The position numbers and the translations under genes are program-made. From assembly GCA_964526295.1 (NCBI GenBank), contig CAZGKW010000010.1, forward strand, positions 54,400-118,399: a stretch of 64,000 nucleotides of DNA, written 5' to 3'. The notes under the pieces are model-generated. The model worked only from the letters and a program-made list of their open reading frames with translations. It searched no databases and had not been told where the DNA came from. Below are positions 53,772 through 63,120 of the stretch, in pieces; the first letter of the stretch is position 1; every line of letters begins with the position of its first letter. Source of the DNA: CAZGKW01 sp964526295. Lineage in GTDB: Bacteria > Planctomycetota > Phycisphaerae > FEN-1346.

Positions 53772-56165
53772 ATGGAACGGTCGAATCGAAGCACCCGACG
53801 TTGGACTCGATGGGGACTGGCGGCTGCGGCGGCCCTGGCGGTGACGGGTCTGGCGTCCGGTCCGCCGTCGCGGGCGGCCGAGCCGACGGACGACGTGGGC
53901 GCCGCCGGGGCGGAAGCGGCCCCGCCGGCTGCCGACGAGGAGACGAGCGTCGAGGCCGGACCGGCCGGCATGAACATCGAGCTGCACGCCCAGGAGGAGG
54001 ACCTCGGCACGGTCCTGGAGATGCTCTCCCGCCAGGCCGAGGTCAACATCGTGGCCAGCCGGAACGTCTCGGGGAAGGTGACGGCCGACCTGTACAACGT
54101 CACCGTCGAGGAGGTGCTCCAGGCCGTCAGCCGGGCCAACGACCTCCGCTGGGTCCGCGAGGGCGACTTCATCTACGTCCATACCCCGGAGGAGATGAAG
54201 GCCATCAAGGAGTCCGACGAGCGGCTCCAGACGCAGGTCTTCCCCCTCAATTACCTGACGGCCGAGGAAGCCCGGAAGCTGATCGCGCCGGCCCTCTCGG
54301 AGAAGGGCACCGTGGCCGAAACCACCCCCTCCGAGACCGGCATCCCGACGGCCTCGGCCAACGTCGGCGGCGACAGCTACCCGCTGCCCGACACGATCAT
54401 CGTCCGCGACTTCCCGGAGAACCTGGACCAGGTCGGCAAGATCCTCGGTCGGATGGACCGCCGGCCCCGGCAGGTGCTGGTCGAGGCCACCATCCTGGCC
54501 GTCACCCTGAACGACGAGACGGACCTCGGCGTGAACTTCAACGCCCTCGCCGGCGTCGACTTTCGCGACCTCTCGAGCACGGTCCACCCGGTCACGGACC
54601 CGACGAACGTGCCCAACGCCGCCGGCACCACGCTTGACGTCCAGCAGCAAACCCGTTTCGGCCACATCTTCGGCCGGGGGTTCGCCAGCCTCGGCGACGG
54701 CCTCAACATCGGCGTCATGACCAACAGCGTCTCGGTTTTCATCAACGCCCTCGAAGAGGTCAAGGACACGACGATCCTGTCGAACCCCAAGGTCCTGGCC
54801 GTCAACAAGCAGCCCGCCGAGGTCAACGTCGGCGACCAGATCGGCTATCGCGGCGACGTCACCAGCACCGAGACCAGCGAGGTCTCGGAGGCGGAGTTCC
54901 TGGACGTCGGCACGGTCCTGCGGTTCCGGCCCTACATCAGCGACGACGGCTACGTCCGGCTGGAGGTCCACCCGGAGGTCTCCCAGCGGGGCGAAGAGAC
55001 CATCGACGGCGTCCCGAGCAAGCGGACCACCCAGGTCACGTGCAACGTCCTCATCCGCGACAGCCACACCCTGGTCATCGGGGGCCTCTTCGACGAGACG
55101 ACCAGCATCGACCGGGGCCAAATCCCCGGCCTGGGCAACGTTCCCGGCCTGGGTGTCCTGTTCCGCAACAAGACCGATGCGACCACCCGCAACGAGATCA
55201 TCATCCTGCTGACGCCGCACATCATCGACCACGAGGAGGCGAACCGCCTCGGCGAGGAGCTTCGCGACGACGCCAAGCGCCGCCTCATCGGCATGCGAGA
55301 GGGCTTCTACTTCTTCACCCGCGATCGCCTCACCGTCCGCTACGTCCAGGAGGCCGACGAACACTACCGCAACTACCTCCGGACCCGCAACTCGGCCGAT
55401 CTGGACCGGGCGTGGTGGCACACCCAGCTCGCCCTGAACGTCGCGCCGAACAACCTCCACGCCATCCACCTGAAGGACCGCATCCTGATGGCGAAGAACC
55501 GGGGTCCCCGGCCGCAGCGGTCGTGGACCATCTGGGACAAGATCTCCGCCGACATCAAGCCCTACTACCTGTCCGACGACCGGCCGCAGGACGAGCGGGC
55601 CACCGCCGAAGAGGGCCGCCGGCCCCGGCCGAGGCCCATCGGTGACCGCCCCGCCTGGGAGAGGCCGGGGCCGGTCCTGGCACCGCCCGCTCCCGAGGGG
55701 CCGCCCCAGTCGCGGGCCAAGACCGCACCGCACGCCGAAGCGGCCGACGAGGCGGCGGTGGCGGCGGCCGAGGACGTCGAGGGACCCATCCCGGCCGAAG
55801 AGGTCCCGCTCCACATCCTCCTGGGCCCGGCGCCGATGGACGCCGAGGATGACCCGGCAACAACCGTGACCGACGCCCAACCCGACCCGGAGTCGACGCT
55901 TGAGGAGGCCGGCGATGCTCCCGAGACCACCGAGGTGACGGCGGCGGCAACAGCGGACGCGGCCGTCCCGGCGGACCAGACAAACGCCGAGCCGTCTCCT
56001 GGGACAGACGAACCGGCCGCCGGGCCGGTTGCCGAGACCGAGGAAGCCGCTGCCGAGGTCCGGCCCGACCCGAAGGACCAGGCGGCCGCGCCGGCTGCGG
56101 CCCAGGCCGACATGACGGTGGCCGCCGCCGAAGCCGAGGAGGAGGAGGAGGAGGAAGGCCGATGA
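53772..56165 (+). CDS. Secretin (PilQ/GspD family)
   Basis: A 797-residue outer-membrane channel protein. Signal-like N-terminus (about residues 1-36), a secretin/TonB short N-terminal domain (MNIELHAQEEDLGTVLEMLSRQ), N-domains, and the secretin core with LSNPKVLAVNKQPAEVNVGDQ, VTCNVLIRDSHTLVIGGL, IPGLGNVPGLGVLFR and ILLTPHII. After about residue 615 comes a Pro/Ala/Glu-rich tail of some 180 residues ending in a run of Glu, not found in ordinary secretins. GAGGAGAGG precedes ATG 53772. The stop overlaps the next start (ATGA). Confidence 0.93.
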   Translation: MERSNRSTRRWTRWGLAAAAALAVTGLASGPPSRAAEPTDDVGAAGAEAAPPAADEETSVEAGPAGMNIELHAQEEDLGTVLEMLSRQAEVNIVASRNVSGKVTADLYNVTVEEVLQAVSRANDLRWVREGDFIYVHTPEEMKAIKESDERLQTQVFPLNYLTAEEARKLIAPALSEKGTVAETTPSETGIPTASANVGGDSYPLPDTIIVRDFPENLDQVGKILGRMDRRPRQVLVEATILAVTLNDETDLGVNFNALAGVDFRDLSSTVHPVTDPTNVPNAAGTTLDVQQQTRFGHIFGRGFASLGDGLNIGVMTNSVSVFINALEEVKDTTILSNPKVLAVNKQPAEVNVGDQIGYRGDVTSTETSEVSEAEFLDVGTVLRFRPYISDDGYVRLEVHPEVSQRGEETIDGVPSKRTTQVTCNVLIRDSHTLVIGGLFDETTSIDRGQIPGLGNVPGLGVLFRNKTDATTRNEIIILLTPHIIDHEEANRLGEELRDDAKRRLIGMREGFYFFTRDRLTVRYVQEADEHYRNYLRTRNSADLDRAWWHTQLALNVAPNNLHAIHLKDRILMAKNRGPRPQRSWTIWDKISADIKPYYLSDDRPQDERATAEEGRRPRPRPIGDRPAWERPGPVLAPPAPEGPPQSRAKTAPHAEAADEAAVAAAEDVEGPIPAEEVPLHILLGPAPMDAEDDPATTVTDAQPDPESTLEEAGDAPETTEVTAAATADAAVPADQTNAEPSPGTDEPAAGPVAETEEAAAEVRPDPKDQAAAPAAAQADMTVAAAEAEEEEEEEGR

Positions 56166-57280
56166 GCTCGACCAGACGAATCGCAGTGGGCCTCGCCGTC
56201 GGATGCATCGTGGTGGCCGCCGGATGTGAAGGCCAGCGCCAGATGCAGCGGGACCGCGAGCAGGCCACCAGCAGGTGGGAGGCGTCCCGCGGCGAGATGG
56301 CCTACCGGCTGGCCAAGGGATGCCACGAACGCGGTGAGCTGGAGACGGCAACGAAGCACGTCGACAGCGCCTTGGCCAAGGGCGTGCGGCACGCCCCCCT
56401 GTTCGTCCTGGCGGCCCGGCTGGCCGTCGAGCGGGGCCAGATCGACGTCGCCAACGGCTACGTCAAGGCCGCCCGGGAGCTCGATCCGGACTACGCCGAC
56501 GGCGTCTACGTCCAGGGCACGATCGAGCACGCCATCGGCCAGGACGACCTGGCGCTGGTGCACTTCCGTGAGGCGGTCGAGCTGGCCCCGAATGAGTCGG
56601 CCTACGTTCTGGCGGAGGCCGAGCTGCTCGTGGACCGCGGCCGGCCGGACGAGGCGGCGGACGTCCTGAACGAGGCCATCGGCCGCATGCCGGGCAAGGC
56701 GGAGCTGCACGCCGCCCTCGGCGACGTCCGGGCCGTCCAGGGCCGGTACCGCGACGCCGCCCAGAGCTACCGGATCGCGATGCGGCTGGCCCCGTCGCGG
56801 CAGGACCTGCGTCAGCACCTGGCGGCGGCGCTGTTCTTCGCCGGGGCCTACGACGAGGCCGAGCCGATCCTGGCGAGTCTGGTGGAGGCCGAGCCGCAGG
56901 ACGCCGCCGCCAAGTGGGCCCTGCGGATGCAGGCGGACTGCCTGATGGCCCTCGGCCGGACCGAGGCGGCCCGACGGCTCTACGAGCGGCTGCTTCGGGC
57001 CGAGCCGGACGCCATCGAGCCGGTCGTGGCCCTGGCGAAGTGCGACCTGTCGGCGGGCCGGCGAGAGCAGGCCCGGATGTGGATTCGGCGGGCCTTGGCC
57101 GCCCAGTCGAACCATCCGGAGGCCAACGCCCTCATGGGCTACCTGCTGGTAGTCGAGGGCCGGCCGGCCCAAGCCGTGCCGCACCTGGAGACGGCCCTTC
57201 GGGCCCCGTCGCTGGAGGATCGCGAGACGGTCGAGGCCCTCCTGGCCCGGGCCCGCCACGAGGCGGCCCGGGGGCGGTAA
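56162..57280 (+). CDS. TPR lipoprotein (PilF/PilW-like)
   Basis: A 372-residue protein: lipoprotein signal with Cys 22 (VVAAGC), then TPR units through most of the length (for example AAQSYRIAMRLAP and ARRLYERLLRAEPDA). PilF/PilW lipoproteins of this form help secretins reach the outer membrane, and this gene lies directly behind the secretin with a four-base overlap. It is about 120 residues longer than PilF, so the equivalence is approximate. Confidence 0.8.
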   Translation: MSSTRRIAVGLAVGCIVVAAGCEGQRQMQRDREQATSRWEASRGEMAYRLAKGCHERGELETATKHVDSALAKGVRHAPLFVLAARLAVERGQIDVANGYVKAARELDPDYADGVYVQGTIEHAIGQDDLALVHFREAVELAPNESAYVLAEAELLVDRGRPDEAADVLNEAIGRMPGKAELHAALGDVRAVQGRYRDAAQSYRIAMRLAPSRQDLRQHLAAALFFAGAYDEAEPILASLVEAEPQDAAAKWALRMQADCLMALGRTEAARRLYERLLRAEPDAIEPVVALAKCDLSAGRREQARMWIRRALAAQSNHPEANALMGYLLVVEGRPAQAVPHLETALRAPSLEDRETVEALLARARHEAARGR

Positions 57281-57416
57281 CGGGGTGGCAACGCGGAGCG
57301 GGGGGCGCGCCGCGTAGGGAGGGCGCCCCCGGCAGCGGCCGGCGGCACGCCGGCAGGGGGGATGTGTCCGCTGCCCGTCCCCAGCGGTTCCGGGACGGAG
57401 GCGGAGGGGTGATGCG

Positions 57417-58862
57417 GTGATCGAGTTCCGTCGCGCCGCGGTGGTGGTTCTGCTGTTCCTCGGGGTGGGAGCGGGGCTGCATCTTCTGCTCGACCCGCTC
57501 CAGGAAGCCAGCCAGCCGCCGCTCGTCAAGACGATGGTCCTGGCATGCGGGGTCACGCTCTGCGTGTTGGGCGTCATCGGGGGGGTGCTCCTGGCGCGGC
57601 TCCAGAAGGAGCGGATCGAGGCCGTCGCGGGCCGCCTCGAGGAGATGGTCCAGCGGGGCCGGATCGGCCTGATGGTCGGCGAACACGAGGCCAACTCCCT
57701 CGGACGTCTCGGACGGGCCGTCAACCGATACCTCAGTTTCGTCAAGGAGGAGATCGAGCAGTCGCACATGGCGGCCAAGGAACGCCAGATCCAGATGAAG
57801 GTGCTGGAGGCGGAGAAGCGGCACGTCGAGGCCGTCATCCACTCCATCAGCGACGCCGTCCTGGTCACGGACGCCTTCGGCGACCTCATCCTGGCCAACG
57901 AGGCCGCCGAGGGCATCTTCGAATTCCAGTTCGACCCGTCGGCCCGCCGGCCTGTCGAGGAGGTCATCGAGGACGAGGCCATCCGGGGCCTCCTGCACGA
58001 GGCCCGCGAAACGGGCCTCCACTCGCCCCACCGGACGGCCGAGTGGATCCGCGGCAACGGCGACGCGGCACGGACCTTCCGCGTCATCCTGAACGCCGTC
58101 ATCGAGGGCCGGCGGCGGGAACGCCTGAGCGGCGTTGTGGCCGTCCTGCACGATGTGACCAAGGAGAAAGAGATCGCCCGCATGAAGAGCGATTTCGTCT
58201 CGAACGTTTCGCACGAGCTGAAGGCCCCCCTGGCGAGCATCAAGGCCTACGTCGAGATGCTCCAGGACGGCGAGGTGACCGACGAGGCGGACGCCCAGGA
58301 GTTCCTGGCCACCGTGGCCGGCGAGACCGACCGGCTGGCCGGCCTCGTCGAGAACATCCTGAACCTCAGCCGCCTGGAGTCCGGCCTTGTCCCCATCAAC
58401 AGGACCGACATCGAGGTCGCCGAGGTCCTCCAGGACGTCGTCGAGGTGATGACGCCTCAGGCGGCGAAGCGCGGCGTGGCGGTCACGGCCGACCTGGCGC
58501 CGGTGTTCTTCCGCGTCAACGGCGACCGCGGCATGCTCCACCAGGCCGTCCAGAACGTCGTCTCGAACGCCATCAAGTACACCCCGGAGGGCGGCCACGT
58601 CCGCATCGCCACCTTCCTCGAGGACAGCACCGTGGTCGTCTCGGTGGAGGACACGGGATACGGCATCCCGGAGGACGAGCTGGACAGGATCTTCGAGAAA
58701 TTCTACCGGGCCCGCCTCAGTGGTCGCGTCTCCGCCGGGACCGGCCTGGGGCTGCCGCTCGTCAAACACGTCGTGGAGAACGTCCACGGGGGCCGCATCG
58801 CCGTCGAGAGCACCGTCGGCACAGGAACGACGTTCCGGCTGTACCTGCCGGCGGCCAGGTGA
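57417..58862 (+). CDS. Membrane sensor histidine kinase with PAS domain
   Basis: A 481-residue kinase. GTG 57417 has GGAGGGG seven bases upstream. Two hydrophobic segments (about residues 8-25 and 38-60) are followed by a HAMP-like linker, a PAS domain (about 135-250, SISDAVLVTDAFGDLILANEAA), a HisKA dimer with the phospho-acceptor in SHELKAPLASIK (His 266), and an HATPase domain with NVVSNAIKYTP, DTGYGIP and GTGLGLPLVK. It resembles PhoR/WalK types. The partner receiver is the next gene. It lies 136 bases behind the TPR lipoprotein. Confidence 0.92.
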   Translation: MIEFRRAAVVVLLFLGVGAGLHLLLDPLQEASQPPLVKTMVLACGVTLCVLGVIGGVLLARLQKERIEAVAGRLEEMVQRGRIGLMVGEHEANSLGRLGRAVNRYLSFVKEEIEQSHMAAKERQIQMKVLEAEKRHVEAVIHSISDAVLVTDAFGDLILANEAAEGIFEFQFDPSARRPVEEVIEDEAIRGLLHEARETGLHSPHRTAEWIRGNGDAARTFRVILNAVIEGRRRERLSGVVAVLHDVTKEKEIARMKSDFVSNVSHELKAPLASIKAYVEMLQDGEVTDEADAQEFLATVAGETDRLAGLVENILNLSRLESGLVPINRTDIEVAEVLQDVVEVMTPQAAKRGVAVTADLAPVFFRVNGDRGMLHQAVQNVVSNAIKYTPEGGHVRIATFLEDSTVVVSVEDTGYGIPEDELDRIFEKFYRARLSGRVSAGTGLGLPLVKHVVENVHGGRIAVESTVGTGTTFRLYLPAAR

Positions 58863-58905
58863 CGGCGAGCTACGGAGTTCGGGTGGGGGATTGCGGAGAC
58901 CAGCC

Positions 58906-59268
58906 GTGCCGAAGGTGTTGGTAGCCGACGACGAGCCGTCCATCGCCAACGTCGTTGCGAGGAAACTGGAGCGGGCCGGCCTGGACGTGGTCGTCGCGAT
59001 GGACGGCCGGGAGGCCTACGAACTGGCACTGGCACAGCGGCCCGACTGCCTCGTCACGGACCTTCAGATGCCGGGCCTGTCCGGCCTGGAGGTCTGCGAG
59101 CGCCTTCGGGACGAGCTCGAGACGCCACCGCCGGCCATCCTGCTCACAGCCAAGGGCTTCGAGATCGGCGCCCCGGACCTGCCGGTCCGGCACGTGATGA
59201 CGAAGCCGTTCAGTCCCCGCGAGCTTCTGGCACGCGTCCAGGAGCTGCTGGGGGTAAGCCAGGGATGA
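58906..59268 (+). CDS. Single-domain response regulator
   Basis: A 120-residue receiver without output domain. GTG 58906 has GGAG seven bases upstream. The acidic pair DD is at residues 8-9, the phospho-acceptor Asp 52 in VTDLQMPG, and the Lys at 100 in MTKPF. It is presumably phosphorylated by the kinase encoded 43 bases upstream. The stop overlaps the start of the HD-GYP gene by four bases, so the receiver and the phosphodiesterase are made together. Confidence 0.93.
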   Translation: MPKVLVADDEPSIANVVARKLERAGLDVVVAMDGREAYELALAQRPDCLVTDLQMPGLSGLEVCERLRDELETPPPAILLTAKGFEIGAPDLPVRHVMTKPFSPRELLARVQELLGVSQG

Positions 59269-60977
59269 CCCGCGACGAGGAGCCACGCATGGGAACGTCG
59301 TCGCCCGACACGGCCGCAGCGGGCGCGTTCGTCGCGACGGACGCCTCCGAGCGGGCCGGCCTGGCCGGGCTGGCCCGGTCGCTCAGCGAGACGATCGGCG
59401 TGGACGTGGCGTTCTACGACCCCCGTGGGTCGCTCCTGGCCGGCAGCGGGTCGGCCTGCCGCCAGGATTGCGCGGTGCCCGACGGTGAGGAGCGGGCGAC
59501 CTGCGGGCCTGCCGCGACACGCGGCGTGCCGGTCCCCGAGGCGGGGGGCCCCCCGTGCCGATGTGGTGTCGCCGAGCTGGTCCGGTCGGCCGCCGAGTCG
59601 GGCTGCGAACGCGTCGAGGTGATGGCCGGGCGGGTGGTGGCGGTATGGCCGATCCGGCGCCGAGGCCGGACGCGGCTCGTCGCCGTGGCCCAGGTGACCG
59701 GCGAGGCGAGCCCGGGGGCCCGGTCGCTGCTGAAGGCGGCGGGGGAGGGCGTGCGGGCACGCCTCGGCCTCGCCGACGCCCGGGCCGAGACCGATTCCCT
59801 CTCCGAGGCCCTGTCGCAGAGCTACGAGGAGGTCTCTCTGCTACACGGCCTGGCCGAGGTTCTCCGGGTCACGCAGCCGATTGGCGAGATGCTCGGCAGC
59901 GCGTGCAGCGAGCTGCGGGCGTGCATCGACGCCGAGGCCGTCGCCGCCTGGGTGCCCGGCGCGGAGACGTCTCGTGCCCGGAGCGCCGCCGGCTCCGAGC
60001 GAAGCCGGGCGGGGCGGGAGGCGACTTCCGAAGGGCCCGCCGTCATCGTCTCCGGACGGCTCCCGTTCGACCCGGCCGACCTGCCGCGACTGGTCGAGGA
60101 CGTGCTCGACGCCACGGGCGGCGACAGGCACCTGGTCATCAACAATCGGTGCCAGGACGTGCCGGCCCTGGCCGCCCTGTCGATCGCCCTGGACCGCCTG
60201 GTGCTCGTGCCCCTGCCGGTCGGGGACGGCGTCATGGGGGCCCTGGTCGCCGTCAACCGGGCGGAGCCGGAGTTCGGCAGCCCCGACGCCAAGCTGGTCC
60301 GGTCGGTGGCCCTCGAGGCCGCCGTCTTCATCGAGAACCACCGCCTGTACCACGACCTCCAGGACCTGATGCTCGACCTGGTGCGGGCCCTCGTCTCGAG
60401 CATCGACGCCAAGGACCCGTACACCTGCGGCCACAGCGAGCGCGTGGCCATCACGTGCCGCGAACTGGCTCGCCGGCTGGGCCTGCCCGAGGAGCGTGTC
60501 GAAGAGGCCTACCTGGCGGGTCTGCTCCACGACATCGGCAAGATCGGCACTCCCGAGAGCATCCTCCTGAAGGAGGGTCGGCTGGAGCCGGAGGAGCGCG
60601 GCATCATCAATCAGCACCCCGCCGTCGGGGCCCGGATCCTCAGCACCGTCAAGCACCTCCAGCCGATCCGCGAGGCCGTCCTCCACCACCACGAGTGGGT
60701 CGACGGCTCGGGCTACCCGGCGGGGCTGGTGGGCGAGGAGGTCCCGCTGCTGGCGCGGATCGTCGGCCTGGCCGACGCCTTCGACGCCATGACCAGCAAC
60801 CGCCCGTACCGGCCCATGCTGCCCCTGGAGTACGTCCTGAAGGAGATCGAGCGGCACGTCGGGCGTCAGTTCGACGTGCGGGTGGCCGAGGCCCTGTTGA
60901 GTCTCGACGTAGGCCGGCTGATGCAGCAGTTCGTCGACCGCCAGGCCTCAGCCGCCCCCCGGCCCGTCCCGGTTTGA
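59265..60977 (+). CDS. HD-GYP c-di-GMP phosphodiesterase with Cys-rich sensor and GAF domain
   Basis: A 570-residue cytoplasmic protein. Residues about 30-170 contain Cys 65, 69, 80, 98 and 100 and resemble the PocR-type sensory domain. A GAF domain follows (about 185-365), then the HD-GYP domain with HDIGK (His 422) and the GYP motif at residues 483-485 inside DGSGYPAGL, both complete, so degradation of c-di-GMP is expected. The upstream receiver and kinase may control it. STAS and PilB-like genes follow within eight and nine bases. Confidence 0.93.
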   Translation: MTRDEEPRMGTSSPDTAAAGAFVATDASERAGLAGLARSLSETIGVDVAFYDPRGSLLAGSGSACRQDCAVPDGEERATCGPAATRGVPVPEAGGPPCRCGVAELVRSAAESGCERVEVMAGRVVAVWPIRRRGRTRLVAVAQVTGEASPGARSLLKAAGEGVRARLGLADARAETDSLSEALSQSYEEVSLLHGLAEVLRVTQPIGEMLGSACSELRACIDAEAVAAWVPGAETSRARSAAGSERSRAGREATSEGPAVIVSGRLPFDPADLPRLVEDVLDATGGDRHLVINNRCQDVPALAALSIALDRLVLVPLPVGDGVMGALVAVNRAEPEFGSPDAKLVRSVALEAAVFIENHRLYHDLQDLMLDLVRALVSSIDAKDPYTCGHSERVAITCRELARRLGLPEERVEEAYLAGLLHDIGKIGTPESILLKEGRLEPEERGIINQHPAVGARILSTVKHLQPIREAVLHHHEWVDGSGYPAGLVGEEVPLLARIVGLADAFDAMTSNRPYRPMLPLEYVLKEIERHVGRQFDVRVAEALLSLDVGRLMQQFVDRQASAAPRPVPV

Positions 60978-60984
60978 GGCCCCC

Positions 60985-61320
60985 ATGGGAACCGTCGCAG
61001 ACACCTACGGCAGCATGACCGTGTTGACCGCTTCGCCGGTCCTGACGAAGGGCGAGGCCGACCAGTTCCGCGCCGTCGCCGACGAGCAGGTCCGCTCCGG
61101 CGTCCGGTGGTTCATCCTGGACCTGGCGAAGCTGACGTACCTCGACAGCCGCGGCCTGGAGGAGCTGCTCTGGTTCCAGGACGAGGTCGAGGCCAAAGGC
61201 GGGTGCGTCAAGGTGGCGGGCCTGAAGGGCAACTGCCAGAGGACCTTCGAGATGGTCCGCTTCGACAAGAAGTTCGAGGTCTTCGAGAGCGTCCACGATG
61301 CCGTCCGGAGCTTCGAGTAG
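60985..61320 (+). CDS. STAS-domain protein (anti-anti-sigma type)
   Basis: A 111-residue protein. The STAS fold shows FILDLAKLTYLDSRGLEELL with the Ser (residue 55) that in SpoIIAA-type proteins is phosphorylated by an anti-sigma kinase. No such kinase or sigma factor is adjacent. It lies between the HD-GYP gene and the PilB-like gene with gaps of seven and nine bases. Confidence 0.9.
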   Translation: MGTVADTYGSMTVLTASPVLTKGEADQFRAVADEQVRSGVRWFILDLAKLTYLDSRGLEELLWFQDEVEAKGGCVKVAGLKGNCQRTFEMVRFDKKFEVFESVHDAVRSFE

Positions 61321-61329
61321 GGCCAGGCC

Positions 61330-63120
61330 ATGACCACCGCGCCGAAAACGCAAGCCCGGCTGGGCGACCTGCTCGTGGAGCGGGGCGCCATCACGCCGGA
61401 CCAGCTCCGACGGGCCCTCGAGATCCAACGCCAGGGCCAGCAGGAGAAGCTCCTCGGCGAGATCCTCGTCGACCTCGACTACGCCGGCCCGGAGGACGTC
61501 CTCTCGGCGGTGGCGGAAGGGTGCGGCGTCCCGTTCGCCGTCCTCACGCCGCAGCTCGTCGACCCGGAGGTCCGGTCGGCCCTGCCGGAGGCGTTCATCC
61601 AGAAGCACGGGCTGCTGCCCCTGTTCTGCGTCCGCAACGTCCTGACGGTGGCCCTCTCCGAGCCGGCCAACGTCTTTCTGGTCGACGAGATCGGCCACGT
61701 GGCGGACCTGAGCGTCCAGGTGGTGGCGGCGACGGCGGACAACATCTACAAGATGCTCGAGCAGACCCGGGCGGAGGAGGGCGGCGGACCGGCCGTCCAG
61801 GAGGCCGAGGCCGACCTCGCCCTGGCCGACGAGGTGCTCCAGCCGGAGGACTTCGACTCGGCCTACGGGTCGTGGCCCCCGGAGAAGGTGGCGGGCCTGG
61901 TCCTGCGCCACGCGGTCCGAAGCCGGGCCGAAGCCGTGCACCTCGAGCCCGAGCAGAAGGTGCTCCGCATTCGGTTCCGCATCGACGGGTCGCTGCACGT
62001 GGTGATGCGTCCGCCGGTGCGGCTGGCGGCGGGGCTGCTGGAGGCGTTCCGGCAGATGGTCGCAGGTCCCGGAGGCGACCGGTGGCCCGAGGGGCGCGGG
62101 ACCCGGCTCCAGGTCCAGGGCCAGGGGGTCCAGCTCCGGATCGTCGCCCTCGACGCCGCCTTCGGCACCCGGGCCGTCATCCGCCTGATGCGTGACGACC
62201 AGGCCCAGATGCCACTGGAGAAGCTCGGCTGCGACTTTAACCTCCTCGCGGCGTACAAGGAGTTGGTCGGGGCCGAGCAGGGGCTGGTCGCCGTCGCCGG
62301 CCCGCGCGAGTGCGGCGCCACGACCACCCTCTACAGCACCCTCCACGCCCTCGACCCCGTGCGGTCCAACGTCTGCACCTTCGAGCGGTCCATCGCGTAT
62401 CACGTGTCGGGGATCAACCAGTTCTCGCCGGCCACGTGCGGCATCGACGACCCCGCCGAGGCGGTCCGTCAGGTGCTGGCCCAGCAGCCGGACGTCCTGA
62501 TGCTGGACGACTGCCTGGACGCGGGGGTGCTGTCGGCGGTGATGGAGCCGGCGCGGGACGGGTGCCTGGTGCTGGCTCGGGTCCGGGCGGTCGACGCCGC
62601 CGACGCCGTCGTTCGCCTGGCCGGCTGGGCCGGCGCCGAGAGACTGGCCGAGACGCTTCGCGGCGTGCTGGGTCAGCGGCTGGTGCGGACGGTCTGCCCG
62701 GACTGCAAGACGAGCTACGAGCCGTCGGCCGCGCTGAAGCGGCGCTTCGCCCGGGCCTTCGGGCCCGTGGGGGACTCCGTGAAGGGCCGGGGATGCCGGA
62801 CGTGCCGACGGACGGGGTTCGTCGGGCGGATCGGCCTTTTCGAGCTGGTGACCGGTGACGGCCCGGTGGGTGAGCAGGTCCGGCGCGGGGGCGACGGCCG
62901 GGCCATTCGCGACGCCGCCCGCGCCGCCGGGGCCCCGTCGCTCTGGATCGACGGCGTCAACAAGGTCAAGGCCGGCATCACGTCGTTCGACGAGATGGTT
63001 GCCGCCCTGGCCGGCTGTCCCGGTCCGGACCGGCCTGCCGCCGAATCGTCCGACTGGGCCCACGCGTCGGGCGACCAGGCGGAGCGCAACAGAAAGGGGA
63101 GCCACGTCGGGCTCCCCTGA
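61330..63120 (+). CDS. Degenerate PilB/GspE homologue with MshEN-type N-terminus
   Basis: A 596-residue protein with the full outline of a pilus extension ATPase. Residues 10-65 (RLGDLLVERGAITPDQL... LLGEILVDLDYAGPEDV) fit the c-di-GMP-binding MshEN repeat. The N2 segment RIRFRIDGSLHVV, GINQ, and the zinc cysteines CPDCK and CRTC are kept. The catalytic boxes are not: Walker A reads GPRECGAT (residues 324-331, Lys replaced by Ala 330), the Walker B/Glu region reads MLDDCLD instead of VGEIRD, the Asp box reads FERSIAY instead of VEDPIEY, and the His box reads LVLARVRAVDA. ATP hydrolysis is unlikely. It may be a c-di-GMP-reading regulator. Confidence 0.9.
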   Translation: MTTAPKTQARLGDLLVERGAITPDQLRRALEIQRQGQQEKLLGEILVDLDYAGPEDVLSAVAEGCGVPFAVLTPQLVDPEVRSALPEAFIQKHGLLPLFCVRNVLTVALSEPANVFLVDEIGHVADLSVQVVAATADNIYKMLEQTRAEEGGGPAVQEAEADLALADEVLQPEDFDSAYGSWPPEKVAGLVLRHAVRSRAEAVHLEPEQKVLRIRFRIDGSLHVVMRPPVRLAAGLLEAFRQMVAGPGGDRWPEGRGTRLQVQGQGVQLRIVALDAAFGTRAVIRLMRDDQAQMPLEKLGCDFNLLAAYKELVGAEQGLVAVAGPRECGATTTLYSTLHALDPVRSNVCTFERSIAYHVSGINQFSPATCGIDDPAEAVRQVLAQQPDVLMLDDCLDAGVLSAVMEPARDGCLVLARVRAVDAADAVVRLAGWAGAERLAETLRGVLGQRLVRTVCPDCKTSYEPSAALKRRFARAFGPVGDSVKGRGCRTCRRTGFVGRIGLFELVTGDGPVGEQVRRGGDGRAIRDAARAAGAPSLWIDGVNKVKAGITSFDEMVAALAGCPGPDRPAAESSDWAHASGDQAERNRKGSHVGLP

